DNA from: Acidobacteriota bacterium
GTDB taxonomy: Bacteria > Acidobacteriota > UBA6911
Direction: 5' to 3'
NCBI GenBank assembly: GCA_012729555.1
Contig: JAAYCX010000044.1
Span: 25,461-89,460 of the forward strand
DNA: 64,000 nt
In this document: positions 16,748 to 23,625 of the stretch, piece after piece
Layout: the number at the start of each line of letters is the position of its first letter
Numbering within the stretch: the first letter of the stretch is position 1
Notes under the pieces: generated by a model
Seen by the model: only the letters and a program-made list of their open reading frames with translations
The model's database searches: none
What the model was told of the DNA's origin: nothing
Translations under genes and position numbers: made by a program

Positions 16748-17809
16748 TTGGGCAGAGGGCGCGATGCGGGGGGAGAGCCCCGCTGGGAAGGGGAGGTTCG
16801 CGGTCTGAGGGGCTACATCGAGGCCCACCCGGAAATCGGGATCGGTCCGGGCGAGGTGTGCATCCCCGGGGAGTGGCGCGCCGGCTTCTACCAGCGGTTC
16901 GACGCGATCCGGCGGGCCGTGGTGGAATCGTGGGACCCCTCCCTGTATTCGGAGGTCCGGGCCCTTTCGCACCGATTCCTCGAGGCCGAGCGACGGTTGT
17001 CCGAAGCCTTGGGGCTCGAAGTGGGGTTGGCGCAGGATCTGTCCAGCTTTCTGCGCAGGCCCGGGGAAGGCCTGATGCGCCTGATCCACGGCCGCCTGTT
17101 CGAGCTGCTTCAGGGCAGGGTTTCCGGGGAGGATTTCGCGCGCCTGGCGGCGGGCGATCTTGCCGCCGGCGCCGCGGCGATGTTCCGGCTCGGGTACGAA
17201 GCCTGGGCCGCGCTGGCCATGATCGTACTGCTGGAACCGGACGGGATATGGGGAGTCGCCCTCGACGGGGACGGCAGGCCGCTGATGACGGAGATGCGGG
17301 AGATCGTCTTCGGGCGCCAGTTCCATCACCCGGCCAGGCGCATCCCGGAATTCCTGTTTCATTCGAAGAAACTGGGCCGTCACGTGGCCTTCAAGACGCC
17401 CCTGGCCGGAGAGGTGAACGCGTACCGTGTCCCGGTGGAAATGCCCACCCAGAGGCTGTTGCGCCATCGCAACGGGGACTCCTCGTCCGTGCTGGGCCAC
17501 AGGATGCTCTTTCTCTCCGTCGTCAAGGATTTGAAGGAGATACCCGTCTTCGCGGATCTCCATCAAAGGACGATTCACGGTCCGGATCTCAGTATCGAAT
17601 GCGTGACGGAGCAGGATCTCGCGGACCCGGAAAATCTCGGGCGGATTCAAAATCGGTTGAACATCCTCAGGCCGCGCCTCGGGGGAACCCTGGTGCTGGT
17701 GGATTCCAGGGTGGAACCGGAACCGTTTACCGCGGCTCGAACTATGGACGTCCTTTCGGCGGGACTCGAGCCGTCCGGTTTCCAACCCCTGATCGACCTA
17801 TTGGTCTAG
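16748..17809 (+). CDS. Hypothetical protein, 353 residues
   Basis: I do not recognise this protein. It has no signal peptide or membrane segment. Residues about 70-160 are strongly helical (Leu/Ala/Glu-rich), and the later part has alternating beta-like stretches (Thr-Leu-Val-Leu-Val-Asp near the end). An Arg/His-rich central block (Gln-Phe-His-His-Pro-Ala-Arg-Arg) is the most notable feature. The TTG start at 16748 has GAAGAGG 7 nt upstream. It ends 97 nt before the molybdopterin-binding protein at 17907 and may share its transcript. Codon use is GC-rich like its neighbours, so it is probably real. Confidence 0.6.
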   Translation: MGRGRDAGGEPRWEGEVRGLRGYIEAHPEIGIGPGEVCIPGEWRAGFYQRFDAIRRAVVESWDPSLYSEVRALSHRFLEAERRLSEALGLEVGLAQDLSSFLRRPGEGLMRLIHGRLFELLQGRVSGEDFARLAAGDLAAGAAAMFRLGYEAWAALAMIVLLEPDGIWGVALDGDGRPLMTEMREIVFGRQFHHPARRIPEFLFHSKKLGRHVAFKTPLAGEVNAYRVPVEMPTQRLLRHRNGDSSSVLGHRMLFLSVVKDLKEIPVFADLHQRTIHGPDLSIECVTEQDLADPENLGRIQNRLNILRPRLGGTLVLVDSRVEPEPFTAARTMDVLSAGLEPSGFQPLIDLLV

Positions 17810-17906
17810 CAATCGCAGGTATTCCGCTTCAGAAGGGGGACCGGGAGCGGTTACAATGGACAGTGCCCACGGCGGGCGTTTTTCATAAGAGAAGGGAGCT
17901 GAAACC

Positions 17907-20261
17907 ATGGCGGATCTGACGGGAATCAACGGACAGAGGGAAGATTTCAGGGTGGTCGGGAAAACGGACCTCCCGGGCAAGCTGTCATGGGCCGTCGCTT
18001 CGGGCCTCGCCAGATTCGGGATCGACTATGTCGTTCCCGATATGCTCGAGGCCAAATTCCTGCGCAGCCCGCACGCGCATGCGCGCATCAAGGGGTACAA
18101 CCTGGAAAAGGCCAGGGCGGTTCCCGGAGTGGTGGACATCGTCACCTGGAAGGACGAGGATCTGAAAAAGCTCGCCCGCGGCGGCATCGGCGGTCCGCCC
18201 CAGCCCTTCATTTCCGATGTCGCCGAGGAAGAGAACGTGGAGGTGGGCTTCATCGTCGTCGCGGAAAACGGGGATATCTGCGACGAAGCCCTGAAAGCGC
18301 TCGAGGTGGATTGGGAAATCCTGCCCCATATCGTCGATATCAAGGCGGGAAGGGAGGCCGATGCCCCCGTCATCCGTCCCCAGGACCGGGGGGGCGTCGT
18401 CAACCCGTTCGGAGGGGGGGGCGGCGACAATCCGCCGAAACAGGGGAACGTGGCCTATTCGAACCAGATCCAGGGGGATGTGGAAAAAGGGTTCGGCGAG
18501 GCCGATTACATCATCGAGTACGACCTGAATATGCCCGCCTACGCCTCCGCTTCCCCCAACCCCCACGGATCGGTGGCCTGGTGGTTCGACGACCCCTACC
18601 GGGGGAGAGACAATATCCACATCGAAGGCGCCGTCTGGCACGCGAGCGGCGGCAAGAACGCGATCGGGCAATTGTATGGGCTGCCCCCGGAAAAGACCGT
18701 GCAGGAAGGGCTGTTCCAGGGGGGGAAGTACTGCGACTGGACCATCCGCCGGTCCCAGCAGATCACCCCGCTCCTTGCCAAGAGGACCGGCAGGCCCGTG
18801 CGCTGCGCCAACACCCGCCGCGACACCTTCGACTTCATGATCCAGCAGCGTTTCATTCACATGAAGGTCGGTTTCACCAAAGACGGCCTGATCACGGCGT
18901 TTGACGATTTCTCCGTCACCGACGGCGGCACCACGGGCAATTCCTTTTTCGGGACGATCGGCGACCAGGGGTACGGCCCCTACATCGGGACCAAGTGCCT
19001 GAACATCCGTCAGCGGATGGAGGTGGTCGACAGCAACCGCGGCTTGATGCCGTTCAGTTCGCAGTTCTGCCCCTTCAACTGGGACTCGGTGACCATGGCC
19101 ATCCACATGATCGCCGAGAAACTCGGCAAGGACCCGATCGACGTCGCCAGGCTCAACCTGCACGGACCCGACGGCCAGAACGACCACAGGCCGGTTCCCA
19201 GCTTCGATGCCTGCATCGAGGCGGGAAAGAAGATGATGAACTGGAACTGGCACAAGAACGGGGCCAGGCGGCTGCCCGACGGGCGGATGCACGGGGCCGG
19301 TTTCCGCTACCAGATGTGCCCCCGGCACGCGATGGGGAGCGATTTTCACGCCGTGCTCGAGCTTCGTAACGGCGTGGTGCGCATGCCGATCCAGGGCCCC
19401 CACGCCGGGGTGTTTTCGGTCGAAGGCGTGGCCATGATCGCGGCCGAAGAGCTCGGGCTCGAAGCCACGGACATCCACATCGACTACGATCCCGACGCGG
19501 TGTTCGTGTCGATCAGCGGCGGGGCCGACGGCCTCGTGGCCACCGGCTGGGTGATGAAGGAATGCTGCCACATCTTCCGGCGCCGCGTCTTCGAGGCGGC
19601 CATCGCGGAAGCGGACAAGCCGGCCGCCGGCGGGTTCGGCGGCCCGCCGCGCAAGCTGCCTCCCAACCCGTTGAAGGGGAAAAAGCCCGAAGATCTGGAT
19701 ATCGTGGGCGGAAAGATCGTACTCAAGTCGGACCCGGGCGCCGGGGTGCCGCTCAGGAGTCTCGCGTCCAACGTCTACGCGACCTTCGCCGGGCATCCGC
19801 CCGACCCGCTCTGGCCCACCAGGTACGACACCCTGAACACGCTCTATTGCGAAGTGGCGGTGGATACCGAAACCGGGCAGGTGGAGATCCTGCGCTACGG
19901 GGCCGCGGTGGATTCGGGCAAGGTCATCCGACGGGTTTCGCTCGAAAGCCAGCTCGACCAGGTGGCGTTCTTCAGCCAGGGATGCCAGATGTTCGAGGAC
20001 TACTACTACGACAAGAGCACCGGCGTGAAGCTCAACACCGACATGATCGAGTACAAGAAACCGGGGATGCTGGACGTGCCGAAGCTCGAAACCGACCTGG
20101 TGGAGACGCGGGCGGGGAACGGGACCTACGGCGCCAACGGCATCAGTCACTCCATGGCCAACACCCACATGATCATTTGCGCCATCTACAACGCGATCGG
20201 CAAATGGGTGGACCCGCCGGCCACGCCCGACCGGGTGCTCAAGGCGCTGGGCAAGATCTGA
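17907..20261 (+). CDS. Xanthine-dehydrogenase-type molybdopterin subunit lacking the usual catalytic Glu
   Basis: 784 residues related to the large subunit of molybdenum hydroxylases. The first domain has Arg-Ser-Pro-His-Ala-His-Ala-Arg-Ile and Val-Pro-Gly-Val-Val-Asp; the C-terminus ends Pro-Asp-Arg-Val-Leu-Lys-Ala-Leu-Gly-Lys-Ile, nearly identical to the paralogue at 23626. In this family the base that activates water is a Glu in Gly-x-Gly-Glu. The paralogue has Gly-Ile-Gly-Glu; here the aligned stretch is Gly742-Ala-Asn-Gly745-Ile-Ser, so the Glu appears replaced by Gly. No [2Fe-2S] or FAD subunit gene lies on either side. It may be non-hydroxylating, or pair with distant subunits. The ATG follows GAAGGGAG at 9-10 nt. 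Confidence 0.8.
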   Translation: MADLTGINGQREDFRVVGKTDLPGKLSWAVASGLARFGIDYVVPDMLEAKFLRSPHAHARIKGYNLEKARAVPGVVDIVTWKDEDLKKLARGGIGGPPQPFISDVAEEENVEVGFIVVAENGDICDEALKALEVDWEILPHIVDIKAGREADAPVIRPQDRGGVVNPFGGGGGDNPPKQGNVAYSNQIQGDVEKGFGEADYIIEYDLNMPAYASASPNPHGSVAWWFDDPYRGRDNIHIEGAVWHASGGKNAIGQLYGLPPEKTVQEGLFQGGKYCDWTIRRSQQITPLLAKRTGRPVRCANTRRDTFDFMIQQRFIHMKVGFTKDGLITAFDDFSVTDGGTTGNSFFGTIGDQGYGPYIGTKCLNIRQRMEVVDSNRGLMPFSSQFCPFNWDSVTMAIHMIAEKLGKDPIDVARLNLHGPDGQNDHRPVPSFDACIEAGKKMMNWNWHKNGARRLPDGRMHGAGFRYQMCPRHAMGSDFHAVLELRNGVVRMPIQGPHAGVFSVEGVAMIAAEELGLEATDIHIDYDPDAVFVSISGGADGLVATGWVMKECCHIFRRRVFEAAIAEADKPAAGGFGGPPRKLPPNPLKGKKPEDLDIVGGKIVLKSDPGAGVPLRSLASNVYATFAGHPPDPLWPTRYDTLNTLYCEVAVDTETGQVEILRYGAAVDSGKVIRRVSLESQLDQVAFFSQGCQMFEDYYYDKSTGVKLNTDMIEYKKPGMLDVPKLETDLVETRAGNGTYGANGISHSMANTHMIICAIYNAIGKWVDPPATPDRVLKALGKI

Positions 20262-20272
20262 TGACCCGCCTT

Positions 20273-21157
20273 CTATCGTGGCGGCGCCGGGTCAGGACCC
20301 GGCGCCGCCTCCGCGAATAGCCTGTCAAACAGCTCCACCGATCCCGGGGCGTACCCGGCGTAGTGGTTGTTGAAATAGACGTAGACCTGGAACGCCTTTG
20401 CGAGGACCGCCTTGATGGGAGGGATCCAGGCGCGCATTTCCGGGGTCCGGTCCAGGAGGAGCGATTCGAAGGGGCGTCGGCGCACCCCCGCGTCCTGCGC
20501 CCGCCCTATCGCCGCATCCATCTCTTTTCGATGGCCCAGGAAGCGCACGTAGACGAAAGATGAGGTGAAAACCTCGCCGCGGGCGGCCAGTTTCGGGAGC
20601 GGATCCATCGTATAGTAGTCGATGAATACGAGCGAGACGCTCCGGCCGCGCAGGAGGTCCAGCAGCGGCGGCCGGACCCACAGGGGGTTCCGGATCTCGA
20701 TCCCCCACCGGAATCCGGACGGGAGGAGCGGGAGAAAGCGTTTCAACCTCCGGACGAAATCCTCGCCGGTCCGGTATTCCTGCGGGTCCTTCCCCTTGGC
20801 GACATAGGGGAACTGCAGGATCATCGGCCCCAGCCGACTCCCCAGGCCCGACATCACGGAGATGAACTCCTTCAGCTCCGTCTCGCACCCCTCCAGGTAC
20901 TTGTCATGGCTGATGACCCTGGGGACCTTCGCCGAGAAGATGAATCCCGCGGGCGTCTTCGTCTTCCAGCTTTCCACCGTTTTACGGCTCGGCGTGCGGT
21001 ACCAGGTGGAGTCCACTTCCACCGTCTGCAGCTTTTCCGAATAGGCCCGGATCATCTCGCCGGGATCCACGGAATCGGGATAGAAGGAGCCGCACCAGTC
21101 CGTGGAACTCCAGCTCGAAGTCCCCACATGCAGATTGGGCGGAAAGGGTGCCGGCAT
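20273..21157 (-). CDS. DUF72 (YecE-like) family protein
   Basis: 294 residues. DUF72 landmarks are His-Val-Gly-Thr-Ser-Ser-Trp near residue 10, Tyr-Ser-x-x-Leu-Gln-Thr-Val-Glu-Val-Asp-Ser-Thr-Trp-Tyr-Arg-Thr-Pro near 45, Leu-Gln-Phe-Pro near 115, Gly-Ile-Glu-Ile-Arg-Asn-Pro-Leu-Trp near 155, and Tyr-Val-Tyr-Phe-Asn-Asn-His-Tyr-Ala-Gly-Tyr-Ala-Pro near the end. The fold is a TIM barrel; the function of the family is not settled. Its ATG overlaps the Fic stop as TGATG, so translation of the two is coupled. Confidence 0.9.
   Translation of the reverse strand: MPAPFPPNLHVGTSSWSSTDWCGSFYPDSVDPGEMIRAYSEKLQTVEVDSTWYRTPSRKTVESWKTKTPAGFIFSAKVPRVISHDKYLEGCETELKEFISVMSGLGSRLGPMILQFPYVAKGKDPQEYRTGEDFVRRLKRFLPLLPSGFRWGIEIRNPLWVRPPLLDLLRGRSVSLVFIDYYTMDPLPKLAARGEVFTSSFVYVRFLGHRKEMDAAIGRAQDAGVRRRPFESLLLDRTPEMRAWIPPIKAVLAKAFQVYVYFNNHYAGYAPGSVELFDRLFAEAAPGPDPAPPR
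20280..20309. terminator. Strong GC hairpin at the XDH/DUF72 gene ends
   Basis: A perfect 13-bp stem (GGCGGCGCCGGGT, loop CAGG, complement) lies 18 nt past the stop at 20261 and inside the last codons of the convergent DUF72 gene. There is no T tract on either side, so intrinsic termination is uncertain. Confidence 0.35.
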
Positions 21158-22326
21158 CAGGCTTGCGGCTTCGCCCGCGGCGGCAGGAAGGCGAGAATCG
21201 ACTGGCGTCGTGCCACGTATCCTTTGGGCGTCAGTGCCAGCAGCCCCATCCTGACCAGGGCATTGACGTCGCGCGAAAGGGTCTTGGCGGTCCTGAGGGC
21301 ATATGCCCTGGCCAGGCGCGGTGATATTTCCGGCAGTTTCGCCATGGGAACCGGCTCCTGCCTCCGCGACAGGTCCAGCACCAGATGACGTTGACGCTGC
21401 TGGCTGGGATTGCCTCTGTCCCGGAAGAGCTCGTGCACGTAGTTTCGCCAGGCAACGTCCCACTGCTGGTTCCAGATGGTTTCCAATTGGCCCTGGAGCC
21501 CGTCCAGAAAACCCTGGATGGCATAGGCCACGAAGGAGGTCACCTCGCCTCCCGATCTGCCGGCGTGGTCCAACTGGCGGTAATACTCGGTCCGGGTCTG
21601 GTTGTAATGGTTGCTCGGCAGGTGCGCGGCCGGCGCCGGCACGCCCGAACGGATGAGGATTTCGAACTCCACCAGCCGTGCGGTGCGCCCGTTGCCATCT
21701 CCGAAGGGATGAATCCAGGCGATGTACAGATGCGCGAGGATGGCCTTCAACGTTGCGAATGCGATCTCCATTCCCTTCTGCGGCCGGAAGTCCGGCCCGT
21801 TCAGCCATTGGCACAACCGGTCCAGCAGATATTCGCAGTCTTCCGCCGGCGCGCCCCGGTATTTGCCCACCAGGACGGAATGGGTGCGAAGCTGACCCGG
21901 TTGCACCCCTTCCTCCAGTTTCAAATTTGCCAGCACTTCCCGGTTGTGTGCCTGGATGGCCGCCGCCGAGAGCGGCTCGCCCCCGCCTGTCGCCACATCG
22001 TCCAGGATGCGGTTGCAGGCGGCAAGAACGTTGTCGATTTCCTGCTTCTGGTACTCCAGCGAGGGCGGCACCTCCAGGTTGCCGTCCAGATGCCTGCGGA
22101 CCTGGTCTTCGGTGAGCGTGTTGCCCTCGATGGCCGTCGTAGCGGCGATCCCCTTCGCCAGAAACAGCTTGTAGAGCTCTTCCGCCGTCGAAGGACGTAG
22201 CGGCACCCGTGCGATATGCTCGCACTTCGACTGGCATTCCCCCAGCGCCATCCAGGTGGACGGCGACAGACCGTGCAGGTCCGCCTGGAATTTCAGCCAA
22301 GGGTGGGTCTTCTCGTATGTCCTCAT
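21157..22326 (-). CDS. Fic-family protein (AMPylator-type) with C-terminal winged helix
   Basis: 389 residues. The active motif His206-Pro-Phe-Gly-Asp-Gly-Asn-Gly-Arg-Thr-Ala-Arg is complete. An inhibitory helix with Thr-x-x-x-Glu67-Gly lies N-terminal to it (Thr-Thr-Ala-Ile-Glu-Gly-Asn), so this is a class II, self-inhibited Fic enzyme. The C-terminal 80 residues look like a winged helix. Such proteins transfer AMP or related groups to a target hydroxyl. The ATG at 22326 with AGGA 5 nt upstream is preferred over a TTG seven codons earlier. It is coupled to DUF72 by a TGATG overlap. AT-rich DNA upstream suggests an acquired gene. Confidence 0.9.
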   Translation of the reverse strand: MRTYEKTHPWLKFQADLHGLSPSTWMALGECQSKCEHIARVPLRPSTAEELYKLFLAKGIAATTAIEGNTLTEDQVRRHLDGNLEVPPSLEYQKQEIDNVLAACNRILDDVATGGGEPLSAAAIQAHNREVLANLKLEEGVQPGQLRTHSVLVGKYRGAPAEDCEYLLDRLCQWLNGPDFRPQKGMEIAFATLKAILAHLYIAWIHPFGDGNGRTARLVEFEILIRSGVPAPAAHLPSNHYNQTRTEYYRQLDHAGRSGGEVTSFVAYAIQGFLDGLQGQLETIWNQQWDVAWRNYVHELFRDRGNPSQQRQRHLVLDLSRRQEPVPMAKLPEISPRLARAYALRTAKTLSRDVNALVRMGLLALTPKGYVARRQSILAFLPPRAKPQA

Positions 22327-22474
22327 TGATGTCCTATGTATAACCAATACTCATAATATATAACGGAGAATATGTCTTCTTCAATGTCCAAGTCTGAGAT
22401 CCACTGTTGCCTTATCGAGCGTACTGCGCGACGGAACGGTTTATGGGCGATTCCGAACCATGAGCGGGAATTCG

Positions 22475-22500
22475 AGGAGGCCCGCTGCGGCCGGCCTCCT
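22475..22500 (-). terminator. Hairpin after the YdeI-like gene
   Basis: AGGAGGCC (22475-22482) pairs with GGCCTCCT (22493-22500) just past the stop at 22510. It has no good T tract, so it is at best a weak terminator. Confidence 0.35.
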
Positions 22501-22509
22501 TCATGGATT

Positions 22510-23091
22510 CTATCCCAGCTTTTTCATGCTTTCCATCGGGTTCAAATTGAGCTCGAGGCGCTCGATGATCGCGGCGAGCCGTTTTTGCCTGCCTTGGTCG
22601 GTCTTGGCGCCCAGAAAATACGACCTGGCGTAGGTTCTGCGCGCGGAGGGCGTCATCTTCACGAAATTCGCGTAGGCGCTGCCATGAGCTTTCAGCATAT
22701 CCTCGAACGACCGTACCTGGTCGTCGGTCAGGGCGCCCGGTTTCGGTGCGGTCCAGCGTCCGTTTTGTCGGGCGATCTGGACCTTCGCCCGGCCGAAATC
22801 GGTCATCAGGCCCAGCGACTCGAGCTTTTGGACGAGGCCTTTGTTTTTGTCCGACCAGTGGCTCGCGACGTCGCGCTGCTTGAAATATTTCACGTACGTA
22901 TCGTCGTCGACACTCCGTATCTGGCCATCGATCCAGCCGAAGCAGAGAGCTTCCTCCAGGGCTTCGTCCGCCCTGATGGTTTCCACCCTGGAGGTTTTGC
23001 CGAAGACCAGCCAGACGCCTTCACCGGCCAGGGCGTTTTTCGTCAGCCATTTCCTGAACTGCGCGCGGTTTTTGAACAGCATCCGGTTCAT
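22510..23091 (-). CDS. YdeI/OmpD-associated-like protein
   Basis: 193 residues from the ATG at 23091, which follows GAGGAG. It has the YdeI-type core: Phe-Arg-Lys-Trp-Leu near the start, Gly-Val-Trp-Leu-Val-Phe, then Glu-Ala-Leu-Cys-Phe-Gly-Trp-Ile-Asp-Gly-Gln, the Trp-Ser-Asp-Lys-Asn block, and a C-terminal part with Ala-Arg-Arg-Thr-Tyr-Ala-Arg. The family is small, cytoplasmic and poorly characterised; some members are linked to stress or peptide resistance. It stands alone, 164 nt from tRNA-Met. Longer in-frame starts exist up to 23196 but add sequence that is not family-like. Confidence 0.85.
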   Translation of the reverse strand: MNRMLFKNRAQFRKWLTKNALAGEGVWLVFGKTSRVETIRADEALEEALCFGWIDGQIRSVDDDTYVKYFKQRDVASHWSDKNKGLVQKLESLGLMTDFGRAKVQIARQNGRWTAPKPGALTDDQVRSFEDMLKAHGSAYANFVKMTPSARRTYARSYFLGAKTDQGRQKRLAAIIERLELNLNPMESMKKLG

Positions 23092-23255
23092 GAGGCTCCT
23101 CATCGTCATGGGCGGGTCATGGGCGGCATGCAATAGCATATCGCTTTTGAAGGGAAGGGGATATGCGAAAACATAAAAATGCGGGCGAATATGCAATAAA
23201 CATGTCCCGACGTCTTGAGGAGGGCGGCCGCGGGTTTCCTGGTGATGGTGGGAGT

Positions 23256-23332
23256 TGGTAGCGACGGGTGGAATCGAACCACCGACCTTGGGGTTATGAA
23301 TCCCACGCTCTAACCGACTGAGCTACGTCGCC
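23256..23332 (-). tRNA. tRNA-Met (anticodon CAT), elongator type
   Basis: 77 nt including an encoded CCA. Acceptor GGCGACG pairs with CGTCGCT (G1:U72 wobble, common in elongator tRNA-Met). The D arm is GCTC/GAGC, the anticodon loop TTCATAA, and the T arm has GGTTCGATTCC. The anticodon stem has an A31-C39 mismatch. The acceptor and the G:U closing pair argue against an initiator tRNA. Confidence 0.95.
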
Positions 23333-23625
23333 ACAAGATCGAAGCCCGGATCGGGGGCGGGGGTGACCCGGGGCCCGGCAATCCGGCAGGCCACTCATTT
23401 TGCTGACTTCCGCGCCGCTTTTCAAGTCCAAATCGCGCCGGGCGCGGGGCCCGGTGTCGCCCCCGCCTGTAGCGTTCGCCCGACGCGGGGCGTAATGAAA
23501 GCCGAAAGGCGGGCATGACCCGCGATCACACTGAAATTGCCGATCGCCGGACCGGGCGGACGGGGCGGGAGCAGGGCCGGAGGGCCGTCGCCGTGTGGCG
23601 CCCGGGACGGGCCAGGGGGGGGAGC

